64,000 nucleotides of DNA from Glycine soja (taxonomy: Eukaryota > Streptophyta > Magnoliopsida > Fabales > Fabaceae): the NCBI RefSeq assembly GCF_004193775.1, contig NC_041011.1, positions 14,619,057 to 14,683,056 of the forward strand, given 5' to 3'. A program made the translations under genes and the position numbers. Shown piece after piece: positions 22,536 through 34,462 of this stretch; within the stretch, counting starts at the first letter, position 1, and each line of letters starts with the position of its first letter. The notes below the pieces were generated by a model. It was not told the DNA's origin. It saw only the letters and a list, made by a program, of their open reading frames with translations, and searched no databases.

Positions 22536-24638
22536 AAACATGGATGACAGGGTGGCCAATGCATCGGCCATTTGGTTCTCTTCCTGAGGTATGTGGTGGA
22601 AAGAAATGTCGTCAAAGCATTCGGCTAACTTCAAGATGTGAGTTTGATAGAGTATCAACTTCGGATCCCAAGTTTCCCATTCTCCTCTCAACTGGCGTAT
22701 TACCAAAGCCGAGTCTCCATACACTTTGAGTAGCTTTACATCAAAATCAATGGCCGCTTGAATCCCAAGGGCGCACGCTTCATATTCGGCCATATTGTTG
22801 GTACAATCGAAACCCAGCCTGGCCGTGAAAGGAATACACTGATCATCCAGAGACACAAGGACTGCCCCTACTCCATGGCCCAAAGCATTAGATGCCCCAT
22901 CGAAGCAGACAATCCATTTGTCTATGTTCTCATGCGTCCGCTTCTCTTCGAACAGGGCCATGATGTCTTCATCTGAGAACTCAGGGTGCATCGGCCGATA
23001 ATCCTGGAGGGGTTGCTGGGCCAAATAATCTGCCAAGGCGCTTCCCTTTACCTCCTTTTGGGTGACGTACACAATATCGAATTCAGATAGTAGTACCTGC
23101 CACCTAGCGATTCGTCCCGTGAGGGCCGGTTTCTCAAAGATGTATTTCACGGGATCCATTTTGGGAATAAGCCACGTGGTATGACTGAGCATGTACTGCC
23201 TAAGCCGATGTGACGCCCATACCAGGGCGCAGCACATCCTTTCCAGCATTGAGTAATTCATCTCACATGCGGTAAACTTCTTGCTTAGATAGTAAATGGC
23301 TTGTTCCTTTTTCCCAGAATCATCGTGCTGACCCAACACGCACCCCATAGACTCGTCTAACACAGCCATGTATAGGAAAAGAGGTCTTCCTGTTATAGGT
23401 GGCATGAGCACCGGGGGGTTTGTGAGGCTCTGTTTGATCTTCTCGAAGGTCTCTTGGCAGTCGTAGTTCCCCAGGACCGCCAGGTTCTTACGTAATAGCT
23501 TAAAAATGGGCTCACATGTAGGGGTGAGTTGCGAGATAAATCTCGCGATGTAATTCAACCTGCCCAAGAAACCTCGAACCTGCTTCTCTGTGCATGGTTC
23601 CAGCATTTCAAGAATGGCCTTCACTTTCTCGGGATCTATCTCTATCCCTTTCTGACTTACGATGAATCCCAGCAACTTCCCCGACTTTACCCCGAAGGTG
23701 CACTTGGTTGGGTTTAGCTTCAGTTGGTATTTCCGTAACCTTCCAAACAGCTTACGCAGATTGACGAGGTGTTCGTCCTCAGTTCAAGATTTGGCAATCA
23801 TGTCATCTACGTAGACCTCTATCTCCTTATGCATCATGTCATGGAACAACGCTACCCTGGCACGCTGATAGGTTGCCCTAGCATTTTTCAGCCCGAAGGC
23901 CATCACTTTATAGCAGAAGGTTCCCCATAAGGTGAGGAAAGTAGTCTTCTCTACATCTTCGGGTGCCATCTTTATCTAATTATACCCTGAGAAACCATCC
24001 ATAAAAGAGAAAAGGGCGAACTTGGCTGTATTATCTACCAATATATCAATGTGTGGCAGGGGAAAATTGTCTTTAGGACTGGCTCGGTTTAAGTCCCGAT
24101 AGTCTACACACATTCGCACCTTGCCATCCTTTTTCGGGACCGGGACAATGTTGGCCACCCACTCCGGGTATCGAGCTACAACTAAGAAACCTGCATCGAA
24201 CTGCTTTCTCACTTCTTCTTTGATTTTTAAAGACATTTCGGGTCTCATCCTTCGTAGCTTTTGCTTAACCGGGGAAGACCCAGGATTCAATGGCAACTTA
24301 TGCTGCACAATGTTGGAGTCCAGACCGGGCATGTCTTGGTAGGACCATGCAAAGACGTCTTGATATTCTTCAAGAAGGGTTATCAAGCCTTGGCAGATAG
24401 GTGCGGTCATACTGGTTCCTACTTTTACTTCTTTCTTTCCCTCTCCGGTCCCTAAGTTTACCAGTTCGGTTTCCTCTTGGTGTGGCTTCATTTCGCGTTC
24501 TTCCTGAGCGATCAACCTCTCCAACTCTGGTGAGAGGGCGTCCTCTTCCTCTTCTTCGTTATCGTTTGGCTTACATCTCGGTCGAAATCAATTGTCAAAC
24601 CCTCTTCGTTAGGATCCTCAAAGAATCGACCCTCATAT
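22536..24638 (-). pseudogene. Reverse transcriptase, RNase H and second (archaeal-type) RNase H of pol, broken
   Basis: The RT has VPKKDGKVRMCVDYRDLN, FSFMDGFSGYN and the catalytic VYVDDMIAKS. It is followed by the Ty3/gypsy RNase H region (LDESMGCVLGQHD, YYLSKKFTACEMNYS) and a second RNase H at about 22916-22536. In the frame starting at 23675, the second RNase H carries the acidic set D259 (CFDGAS), E297 (NNMAEYEA), D321 (YGDSALV) and D371 (MADALATL). A second RNase H is a Tat/Ogre hallmark. Together these enzymes copy the RNA into DNA and remove the template. Stops are TAG at 23976-23978 (shared with copy B) and TGA at 23784-23786 (copy A only). A frameshift near 24560 is also private, since copy B reads through there. 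Confidence 0.93.
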
Positions 24639-24785
24639 CTATACCAATCAAGACAAAAGAAATAAAAACATGCAAAATGATATGAGAAAAGATAGAACTG
24701 CAAGAACAGATGAAACAAGATCTCTTTGTTTATTTAATAAGGTAGGTTTCACAAAACAAAAGAGAAAGGAATCTATAGCCTCTAA
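24639..24785 (-). other. Probable intron segment between protease and RT
   Basis: The protease frame ends at TAA 24788-24786. The RT-side frame starts with YEGRFFEDPNEEG right after a pyrimidine-rich GATTGGTATAG acceptor (AG at 24639-24640). Ogre elements have a spliced intron here. The donor was not pinned down, so the true intron may start further upstream. Confidence 0.4.
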
Positions 24786-26362
24786 TTACATTGAATCAGC
24801 GGTATAGACCTCTGACTGGCTTATCACGCGCCAGTTCCCCACTTGGGAATCGAGATGGCATGGTTGCACGAAATTTGGCGGGTCTTGAGGGAACTCCTCT
24901 CCTACTGCTGCCACCTCTTCCTCGGACATTATTCCGGCACTAGTGAAACACTGGCTAACATGGTCGGGCCATCCCTATCCGCCCGGAATCTTGATGGCGC
25001 ATTTCTCTTTCCTAGCATCCCGGGTTCATACCCCAACCCATATTTGTTCGGGTTTCCTCTAATATCGACCACGTCGACATTCTCGAGGTCGTCCTTACCC
25101 AGACCCATTCCGGGCTCATATCCGTGCTTGAGCATCACCTGTGCCACCATTATGGCCGCATTGGAGAGAGAAGGTAGCAACGGGCTCGTTTCCACAGAGG
25201 CACAACTCACCACCTCGATGGATTGGAAAGCTGTTTCCAAAGATTCTACCGCTGCTTCTACATATGGTGCAGAGGAGGGGCAGCTCACCAACATATCCTC
25301 TTCGCCTGACACTATCACCAAAAGTCCACCAACCACGAACTTCAATTTCTAGTGAAGCGTCGAAGGGACCACTCCCAGCGCATGAATCCAAGGTCTTCCC
25401 AAGAGGCAGCTGTAGGCGGGATTTATGTCCATCACTTGAAAAACCACATTGCAAGTGTGGGGGCCTATCTGAATGGGGATGTCGATTTCCCCCATCACTT
25501 CCCGTCGACTACCGTCGAAGGCTCAAACCACCATTGAACTTGGTTTTAAACGTGACGCACTAAAAGGAAGCTTCTCCAAGGTGGTCTTTGGCATCACATT
25601 TAAACTTGAACCATTGTCGATAAGTACCTTCGCGGCGACATGGTCCATACATCTGACTGACACATGTAGAGCCTTGTTGTGCCCTCTCCCCTCAATGGGA
25701 ATTTCTTTTTCCGCAAACGCGATATAATTATTGGTGGTTATATGATTAACAATGCCTTCAAAACCCTCAACTGAGATGTCGTGTGCTACGTGGGCTTCGT
25801 TGAGGACTTTTATCAACAGTGCACGATGAGGCTCAGAGTTTATGAGCAATTCGAGTAAAGAGATTCTCACCGGAGTTTTATTCAGTTGCTCAACTACTTT
25901 AAACTCGCTTTGTTGGATGAGACGAAGGAACTCATGAGCCTCTTCCAAAGTCACTGTCTTTCCTTGAAGACCTTCTTTCTTCTCAGCTCCCTTTACCACC
26001 GAAGGATCTACTTCTTTTGAGGGGGCGGCTATGTCTGTGGGCTCTTGGACCATGAGCGCTTTCCCCTTGGATGGCAATTTTGTCGAGTGAGGTGGAGCGA
26101 ACACCTGGCCACTGCGGGTTACGCCACTGAGGTCGGTGATGTTGGTCACCTTGGCTGACAAGGAGTCAACTTCGGTTGCAACTCTTTCTCCAAAAGCGGG
26201 AGGGGTATACTTCCACGGAATGGCCTTATTGCTTTGATATGCAAACGACGCCGGCTTAGGCACTGTCCGGGGGTACATGGGTGTGGAGCCGGTCCCTTTC
26301 CTAGTGAAACATATTACTAGGGCTTTGGGGGTTGGGGGAACCTTCTTTTCTTCCGACTGCAT
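24786..26362 (-). pseudogene. Aspartic protease with C-terminal G-patch, broken
   Basis: The protease active-site region is KVLIDNGSSLNVMP (Asp at 25616-25618), an Asp-Asn-Gly variant of the usual D(S/T)G. It is followed in frame by GEIDIPIQIGPHT and SCLLGRPWIHA. A glycine-rich G-patch follows (MLKHGYEPGMGLGKDDL to KYGLGYEP, about 25156-25022). G-patches after the protease occur in some retroviruses and plant elements and are thought to bind nucleic acid. A further frame, after an apparent shift near 24930, carries SAGIMSEEEVAAVGEEFP to the TAA at 24788-24786. The TGA at 25523-25525 is private to copy A (copy B reads CGA). A TAG near 25352 lies in sequence deleted from copy B. Confidence 0.88.
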
Positions 26363-26368
26363 GCAAAT

Positions 26369-28275
26369 CTATGGTTCTTCCCTCCCTCCTTTGGACACTT
26401 CGAGCTGCCCCCAGTCCATAAGCCGTTGAAGCAATTCTTCCACCGCGGGACAGATTTCCATGTCGTGTGACTCCCCGAGGTGAAACAAACATTTGTCCCT
26501 TTCGTCTCCGCCGCGAGAGACCATGCATGCCGCTTGCAGCGACTGGTAGATGAAGCGTCTAGATGTAGTCACATCTTCTAATCTCTTTGCCCCCGACGGG
26601 CCATGCTTTTCAATGGCATTTACGCTAGCCCCTCCATGACTGGCTAGTGGGTTGGTTTTAACGTTGGGGCCCTCCTCTTGGAGTCAATGTTATGTCCGGG
26701 GGCTCCACTATGGTATGCACACTTGGCATCCGAGTTGTACCCCTTGGGGTATGGTGGCTGGAAGACCTTCCCGGGTATGGCCACCACCAAATGATTTTCC
26801 AATAATGAAGGCCACAACTCGGAGTATGCCATGGGAATAGGAGAGAAATCATCTCTCGGGGGGGGGGGGGGGGTGCGCTGTGCATTATTATAGCTCGTGC
26901 CAGGACTTGTATTATAGGCTGGCCGGGGTGTGGCTGGAGCTGTGTGTTGGGTAGGCGTTCTTTCTATTGTGGGTGGTCCTTTTACTTGAGTTGGGAGGGA
27001 GCTCCCAGCTCGGATTGAAAAGTTCGGGGGGTTGGGCTGGTATGAGTTTTGGATATTTTGGGGTGCTTTCATCCATGTTGGGGCGGTGGTGACCGCATGG
27101 GTATCTCCTTCTTTTTTCCTCATGCCGACCACTGGGGCTCTTCTGTTGTTTTTGTGGGCCATGTTGGAGGCATATTCAAACTTGCATTTTCTCAGCCTGG
27201 ACTCGATCCTTTCTCCGACGAAGACGAGGTCCGCAAAGTTAGCTAGCATGTACCCTATCAGCTTCTCATAGTAGAACGTAGGCAACGTATCTACCATAAT
27301 TGTGATCATCTCCCTCTCAGTCATGGGCGGGACGACTTGGGCTGCAAGGTCTCTCCACCTTTGGGCATATTCTTTAATGGACTCATGTTCTCGCTTGGTC
27401 ATGCTCTGAAGCTGGTTCCGATCAGGAGCCATATCCGTGTTGTATTGGTACTGCCTAATGAAGGCAGTTGCCAAGTCTTTCCATGACCGGACCTAAGAAG
27501 CTTCCAGATTGGTATACCATGCCACTGCTGCTCCGGCTAAGCTGTCTTGAAAGAAATGCATCAACAGCTTTTCGTCCGTAGAATATGCCCCCATCTTTCG
27601 GCAATACATCCGATGATGTCCTTTTGGACATGTCGTCCCTTTGTATTTATCAAAATCTGGTACTTTGAACTTGGGAGGGATGACGATGTCAGGTACCAGA
27701 CACAGATCCACCAAATCCGAGAACGGGTAGTTGTCGAGGCCTTCTACCGCCCTCAGCCTCTCTTCAAGTAAATCAATCTTTCCCTTATCTTTTGCAAAGG
27801 GAACGGATTCTTTAACGGGTGCGGGTGGAGACGGGACATGGCGGACTATGTTTGGTTGGGGCAACTCATGGGGGGCCAGATCCTTGAGGGGCAGTAGAGG
27901 GCCTAGACGGGCATCTTCTTCATCGTCTTCTTGCAGGGGATAATCGGCATAAGGAGGGAGTTGCCCCTCGAAGGTAGGGGCTTGGTTCAAATCGTCCGGA
28001 GCGGTACGTGGAGTGAAGTCTGGAGGCAAGCCATAAGGGTAAGCTTGAGGACTATACCTCTGACCGAACACCGTCGTGTTTCTATCTCGGCCTAAGTTTA
28101 TTGCGAGCTGTAGCACCGGTTCCGCTTCCCTAGCTGTATTGGAGGCGGTCGCCGTGGCATTATCCTCTATAGTTTTCTGAAGCTTTAGCATGGCCTCTGT
28201 GATAGAAGCCATTTGATCTTTTAAGGCCGATAGGTCGGCCTTCATCTGTTCTTGCACTCCCTCTTCATTATCCAT
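26369..28275 (-). pseudogene. Gag polyprotein, broken
   Basis: The ATG at 28275 opens MDNEEGVQEQMKADLSALKD, then a proline-rich linker, then the capsid-like retrotransposon gag region (FKVPDFDKYKGTTCPKGH, LMHFFQDSLAGAAVAWY, LATAFIRQYQYNTDMAPDR, REMITIMVDTLP). A TAG at 27493-27495 sits in LEAS*VRSW. A C16 tract (plus-strand G, 26858-26873) encodes a polyproline run. The expected CCHC knuckle is damaged: CAYHSGAPGHNI lacks the final Cys and runs into a frameshift near 26640. The gag tail continues in another frame (MTTSRRFIYQSLQAACM) to a TAG at 26369-26371. Gag packages the element RNA. Confidence 0.92.
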
Positions 28276-28513
28276 TTTTCTGGATCGAGTGTTATAGGGG
28301 TGCCTCTGCGCTTTCTTAGTTATTGTGAGTTCCCTAAAGAAACAAACAATGGTGAGTATGCCACCAAAACATGAATATGCTAATGAATGATCGGAGCACT
28401 TGGATCCACCTCAAGATTTTTAGATAACGTGATGAGTTTCAGAACTTCTCGTTTTATAAAAAGGAAAAAAGCTTTTATCTAGCCAAGATCATACAAAAGT
28501 GTTACAACAGAAC
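28276..28513 (-). other. ORF1-gag spacer
   Basis: A short noncoding interval between the ORF1 stop (28514-28516) and the gag ATG (28275). Nothing was recognised in it. Confidence 0.5.
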
Positions 28514-30337
28514 CTAACGGTTTCTAATTATATGGGCCATCAAATCTATCATGTGTTGGCAGTAGTTGATTAGCCCGTGAATTTCCTCAGGGGCTGTACA
28601 CACTTTAGCGATGGCCTTTGCTTTGGCTAATAGTCGCGGGAGGTCTTGACTTCCATTCAAGGTCAAGGCGAACCTATCCATCCACATGGTCGCTTCTTGA
28701 TGCAATGCATCAATCACCCTCCCTCTTGCTTCCTTCTCGGCGTACGCTTGTGCGAAGTCCTCTACTAGCTTTTGTTCATGGGTCAACGACTGGTTTAACT
28801 CTTCCTTGTATTGCCCTATGATAGCTAGCATGCTTTGCTCCGTGGCTTCCAAGTGTTGAGCCAAACTCCTTTTGGATCTAGAGCAAGCAGCTAACTCTTC
28901 CTTTAAGATCATGCCATGCACCTGTGACTTGTCCCTTTCCTCTCTCCGGAGCTTGAGCTCATTGTTGCTGCCCCACAAAGCTCCTCGTAATTTATCTCGA
29001 CCATGTTCCTCCTTGCGGGCCCTTTTGGTTTCTTGTTCAAGGGCTCTTGCAGTGGCCGCGTTTTCCTGTCTTGAATTTTTCTTTGGCGAGTCTTGCCTTC
29101 CCTAGCTCTAATTTTAGAGGACTTCTTCATCTTCCTTCGGAGCTTCGAAGTTCTTCTCATCGATAAATTTCAACTTGGAGAGCCAATCTAACCCTCGCGT
29201 ATGAGCTCTTAGCCATTCATGATAACCACCGATGACGCCATTACGGATGCCCCTAAGTTCTTTATCTTTCCTCAACGGACTTCTCCACGCCTTGTGGACT
29301 CTTTGTACAACCTCGAGACTTTGCGCGCCGAAATCTCTCACAAGGAAAGGCGAGAGGTTCTCTTCCATTGGCGCTCCCCTCATGGGGTACCCTAGTTGTC
29401 TTATGGCAAGTGCGGGATTATAGTTAATACAACCCCTTGTCCCTATCAACGGAACATTAGGGTAGTCCCCACATGAGAAGAGAACTCCCTCCTTTCCTTC
29501 CTTCCATCAAGGAAACCAATTAATTGTGCTGCCTTCTATCCCAGCCAAGTGTTGGTCCCAATCGACTCTTCTTTTTTCGACGCACGAGCGATAACTTTGA
29601 AGCGGACACGGGTGTCTTATGTCTTGTTGGAATAGGTGCGAAACCAACCACACACAAAGAGCGGGCAAGCAGCAGACGATCCGTGCGCTGTTCTTCTCGC
29701 ACCTTTGGTCAAATGTATCGAATAAGTCCACCAAGATAGCCACCACTGGGTTTTCCTTGCTATGGTGATATGCAAGGAAAGCATCAATTGCGGCTAGGTC
29801 CACCAAACCGTCCACGTTCGGAAAGAGGACAACCCCAAAGATCAGCAAAGCTAGTATATCCGCAAACGGGACCCACTTCTCTTGACTTGCCATATCCCTT
29901 CCCTTGCCTTCCAAGTATTTCCGCGGTAGGCCCACTACGCCATTTCGAGTTTGCTTCATGCGATCCAACTCTCTTGCCGAATCTTCGACCACAGCTGCAA
30001 TCTTACTCAAGGAGGGAAGAAACCTGGAGAAAAGATACGGTTTTCTTCCTCCAAGAAGGCATCCTAATATCTCCTCAAACTCTTCAATAGTCGGTACCAT
30101 TTGGAAGTCCCCAAACGTGAAGCATCTCAACGGCTGGTCATAGTATTGGGCGAGGGATACAACAGCTTCCGTAAATACCTCCGCTACGGTCAAATCTAAA
30201 ATCTTTCCATACACTTTGTGGAAGGCTTGCCTTTGGAGAGGTCCCATCAATCGTCCCAACTCCTTGAGGCTGGTGACATCTAGACCCTTAATCTTGACTT
30301 GATAAAATCTTTTTCCATTTTGATTTGTCCCCATCAT
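28514..30337 (-). pseudogene. Ogre-type ORF1, DUF7745-like, broken
   Basis: ORF1 lies between the PBS and gag, as in Ogre elements. The frame starts MMGTNQNGKRFYQVKIKGLD. It carries DFQMVPTIEEFEEILGC, FADILALLIFGVVLFPNVDG and GTRGCINYNPALAIRQLGYP, which I recognise as the DUF7745-type protein common in legume annotation. The C terminus is a predicted coiled coil (EELAACSRSKRSLAQHLEAT onwards) ending RNR at 28514. The function of ORF1 in Ogre is not established. A TGA at 29507-29509 and a cluster of stops near 29095-29115 break the frame, but both sides remain in the same frame. Confidence 0.85.
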
Positions 30338-31024
30338 TTACCTAAAAAAGGGGTGGATCAAGACTCTGATATGAATGATGCAATGCGCATGCATGAAACG
30401 GAAAGAAAACACAACAAAGGGGTAATTTACATATACGAGACCAAAAAGATCCATCTTTTTAATACCACGTTTTAGGCATTATGGCACCTCAACATGTGTA
30501 TTAAAAAGTGATGTATTGCTCTAGAGAAACAAAATATCACTAGCAAAACTATAATTTACGTGCTATTCGAAGAAAAATGCATGAGAACAAATGGCATGGA
30601 GCGTGTTCGCTCCATGCCCCTATTTGGGAACCTATAAGACAATATCTAGGGGTCTCTAATAACTACTCCCAACAATTCATAACTCACATGGCCATTTTCT
30701 AGAGGTATCATCACTCAATATAATAATATTGTGGCGGTATGGAATACCGGCGACAACATATTATAAAGAGAGAAAGCTCTAGATGAGGTTTCACTATTAT
30801 CAAGCAAGTCGGAGACCTAGCATGATCATAGATTCACCTCCACTCCTTAGATTCCCATGAACCCGGGTATAGGGCCCCTTTTTTACTCAAACCCGTGGGT
30901 GCTTATAATGCAGTGTAAAAATGCGGAAAAGATAGCAGTTATTATATTTACACAGTTCAAAAATGCACACACAAAGTTTCACAATTCCACAATTTCCTAA
31001 AATAGGCCTAACTCACAAAAACAG
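30338..31024 (-). other. 5' untranslated leader of the element
   Basis: About 690 bp between the PBS and the ORF1 ATG. No open frame of note. Confidence 0.7.
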
Positions 31025-31042
31025 TCCCTAGTGGAGTCGCCA
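31025..31042 (-). promoter_or_regulatory. Primer binding site
   Basis: On the minus strand TGGCGACTCCACTAGGGA starts 2 bp after the 5' LTR end. It begins with TGG, as expected for pairing with a tRNA CCA tail. Ogre elements are reported to use tRNA-Arg; the exact tRNA was not checked here. Confidence 0.75.
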
Positions 31043-31044
31043 AC

Positions 31045-32651
31045 TGTCGCAACATGCCCGTTTGCGGACGAGCGAGGTGAGGGTCACGGGTGCACTTTCC
31101 AAGGGAGGAAAGATGCGCGGAGTCACCACCAACGTTTATTTGTGGAAAACGTCGGAAAAACCGTAGGAAACCGGTCAAAAAGAAAATTCCAAGTTCGGGA
31201 GTTGTATTTACGTTTGAGGAAGGTATTAGCACCTCTCACGTTTGTCTCAAAGGACAACAGCCTTATTTTTTAGAATTGTGGAAATTGTGTTACCTTAACT
31301 TTTATTTCTTTTTATTTTTTGAGGTCGACAAAAGTGGGGCTCTTGCTCCTACGTGCCCTCCATCGAAGAGGAAATCAGACCTACGTAGTTCTTCTTTAAG
31401 GGTGAATCAAGCGATTCTTTTTACTTGGAAGGTGATCATTTTAAGGCGTTGGACCTTAAAAATGATCCATTTACTTGGTAAGAAAAATTGAGATAATAAA
31501 CTTTCAAATCCTTTTTTAATGATTTTTTGTGGACAAGCTTGACTTTGCGGGTTGATTTTAGCCTTAGTTTCACTTTAGTTATTAGTCAATTCAATTAAGA
31601 AAGAGAAATCCCAAAGAAAAACTTCCGATTGATTTTTTTTTGCTTTATTTTACTAAAAGGTATTTTTTGATTATTATATTATTATTTTACCTCTTTTTTT
31701 ATTTCCAATGTGGTTACGGCACGACCGAACGGTCAGATTTCATTTTAACAGAAATTAACGGATATTACAAATCAAATGATCGATGAAAATTTATTTTATT
31801 TTTTGATTAGGCAAGAAATGACTTAAATAAATGACTGAAGCACGTCAAAAGAGGGTACGGAAAGTAAATGAAACGAGAAATAAAAGTACACGAAACAAAT
31901 GGGGACCACCACGAGTACATAGAATGAATTGAAAAGCTCGGTTTGGGGTACTTACCGGTTGAAGACCGAAGAAAAACGAAGAACGAACGATGAATGTCGA
32001 AGAACGGTTGAAAATCTTCGCGTAATTACCCACGGAAACGTTACGGAAGCGCCTCGGCTTGGATTTTCTTCACGGAAACAATTTTTTCCTCAGCAATTTC
32101 AAGAGAATACGAAGTGGGAAGAAGGCTGAACCCCTTCCTTCTTCATTCCTCCCCCTATTTATAGCAAAATAGGGGAGGAGTTTGCCACCCAGCTCGCCCA
32201 AGCGAGCCAGGTTGCTTCCTCCAGAAGCAACCGCCTTCTGGAGGAAGAATCTTGAAGGCCTAAGTGGGTCTGGTTGCTATTTACACCCTTTTTTTTTACT
32301 AAATACACCCTCCTTTACTTTTTTGATGATTCTTTTTCCGTAACGTTACGAAACTTCACGAATTTCGTAACGACACTTATTTTCTTTCCGTAAGGTTATG
32401 GAACCTTACGGATCATGTATTTTAGCTTTCGAAAAAGTTACGGAAACTCATGGATTGTGTAACAATACTTCCTTTTGGTTTCCGTCAAATTACGGAATTT
32501 CACGGATGGCGTAACCACGCTTCCTTTTGATTTCCAGCGCATCTCGGGACTTCACATATTGTGCAACAAAAGGTGCCAAGTACTTCGAAGCGGTCAATCA
32601 AAGGTTGCATGCCATCAAGCAATAGTCCCCGGACGAAATTAGGGTATGACA
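31045..32651 (-). repeat. 5' LTR (copy A element)
   Basis: 1607 bp, matching 13994-15606. It begins TGTCATACCC (minus strand, at 32651) and ends TTGCGACA at 31045. Confidence 0.95.
32155..32164 (-). promoter_or_regulatory. TATA box of the 5' LTR
   Basis: CTATAAATAG on the minus strand, about 490 bp into the LTR. A related GCTCGC/GCGAGC inverted repeat lies about 30 bp upstream, near 32192-32206, with one arm altered relative to the 3' LTR. Confidence 0.7.
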
Positions 32652-33890
32652 GTTTTTTAAATAATTTAGAAAATTAGTATAAATGTAATAAAAAATATAT
32701 AATTTCACAAAAACTCATGGTTATAATCTTTTTTAAAGACATGTTAGAGTAATTTACTCTAATACTAATAACCATACATGATCAAAGTTTTATTTTAAAG
32801 GAAAAATAATACATATATTCTAGGAAGCAATTATTTGTTGCTTTTAGTTACTTTGGTTCTTTGATGTGAAAATGTTGGGGGAGATGTGTGTACTTAACAC
32901 GCTTCTCACACTGTAAAAAACAAAGACTCCACTTAATCAGATGTGCACAATTTTACTACTATTACTTTATCGAATTTCCCTTGACTGGAGTACCATGGTA
33001 GTTATATTGTAACAAGTAGCTACGTCCTCTACCATTATCATGTACTATCATAGAAAGAAGAAGAACATTATCATTTAGAGAGTGCCTTTATTATTAAGAT
33101 TCCACTCATGCCTTTTCTTTGACCAACAGAAGAGATAACAACCTTTCTTGGTCTAAATTAAAGATTAAAAAAGATACCACTTCAATCATGACGCAACCAA
33201 GTCAAATATGCACACATTTGCTTTTCTTTTTATGTTCAAATTAAAGAATAAAAAAGCAGAACACTTGTCTATTTCTTCTTCTGATTTTTTCCTCTTTATA
33301 GGAATACAAATTTGGTTATAGACTTATTGTGGATTGATTATTTTTGTTTAATATGAATGTTTCCCACCCTTGACAATTTAATAGTGTGTTTCTTTACAAT
33401 TTTTAACTAAGACCAGACACTAACCTTAGTTGTGGTGCGATATTTTTGTTTAATATAAAGGGGCTATACATAATACATTTTTATTTTGGTGTCTAAAGTA
33501 CGACAGAGAGTTCTAAGTGGTAACTGGTAGCTCATTCACAAAATCCACACCTAGTGGCTAGGATGATGTGCTTTTTGTATGCTTAGGTTTCTCTTTTCAA
33601 GAAAAGTAACGAGTAAGAATTTAATGATTTTTTAGTATTCTGATGTATTTTTTCTGTTACAAAACCTTCCATGTTGAATGACAATTGATCTTTATTGCTT
33701 CCAAGACTTAATTTGAGATCCTAGACTTATCAAATACAGAAAAACTTGAAAGAGTAAATCTTGGTTCTTGTGAAAGCTTGTGTAGGCTCCATCTATCCAT
33801 GTTGTCTCTCCCTAATCTCATGCATTTGTATTCAAGTGGCTGTAGAATGTAGAGAGATTGAAATCCTTAATGTTCATTCAAAATCTTTGT
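32652..33890. other. AT-rich sequence without recognised features
   Basis: The target-site flank of the retrotransposon, starting with the second GTTTT. No family signature on either strand. Confidence 0.5.
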
Positions 33891-33929
33891 GACCTAAACC
33901 ATAGTAGAATTCTGAGACTACACTGGAAG

Positions 33930-34200
33930 AGAGGGTCTGGGCACTTCATGTTTCTTCTTCATCCGTTGCTCCTCTATAACAATTTTTTCCTCCTCCTTTT
34001 GTTGATGGGCAGGCTTTTTGGTTTGGACCTTTCCCTTCTGCTCCCTAAGGATCCTTTTAACCTTTATAGCAAGGCCAAAAGTTTCCAAAGCCTTGTCTTT
34101 ATTAGCAATAGCCTTGGCCAGTTTCTTCTGCCTCTTTTGCTGAATGTCATCCTAGTTCACTAGAGGAATAAGTATGTTCCTCTTGATGTCAACCTTCATT
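33930..34200 (-). pseudogene. Unidentified lysine/glutamate-rich coding remnant
   Basis: The minus strand has a continuous frame from about 34157 to 33940 reading DDIQQKRQKKLAKAIANKDK, then LETFGLAIKVKRILREQKGK, then a Lys/Glu-rich tail. A short preceding segment (NLKVMKVDIKRNILIPLVN) is separated by a TAG. The composition looks like a charged helical or nucleolar-type protein, but I do not recognise the gene. The shadow frame on the plus strand is hydrophobic and judged noncoding. Confidence 0.4.
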
Positions 34201-34462
34201 ACCTTCAGGTTTACAACACTGAAGTGTTGTTATCTAGTGATGAAGCTGCCCTTGTTGATAATGGACTGCTAGGAGTCATCATCCATTCCTTTGAAGACAT
34301 GGAAGACTTAGTATTCCAAAAGAACTTTGTTGATAAGGGCGGCATAGTAGATGTCATCCACTCCTCCCAAAGTCTTCATATTCCTCAAGATGTTGATTTA
34401 GATTGTGTGTAAGTTGTTTTGTAAAAATGTACAGCAAACAATGTAAGCTAACTTTCAGTAAT

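Larger units (their letters stand above)
13994..32651 (-). mobile_element. Ogre/Tat-lineage Ty3/gypsy LTR retrotransposon, full length, defective
   Basis: The element is 18,658 bp on the minus strand, flanked by a perfect 5-bp target duplication GTTTT (13989-13993 and 32652-32656). The LTRs start TGTCATACCC and end TTGCGACA on the minus strand. The internal order is PBS, ORF1, gag, protease with G-patch, gap with intron signals, RT, RNase H, second RNase H, integrase, 3' ORF, tandem repeats and PPT. The large size, ORF1 upstream of gag, the protease-RT intron and the extra RNase H are hallmarks of the Ogre/Tat clade. Every coding module has stops or frameshifts, so it cannot act autonomously. 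Over the first ~200 bp of the LTRs I count about 13 differences between its own two LTRs, against about 8 between the copy A and copy B 3' LTRs. Confidence 0.95.

Noticed and set aside
22505..22976. Plus-strand open frames over the RNase H region, and similar ones at 24121-24685 and 62661-63153
   Set aside because: Antisense shadows of pol; no family motifs.
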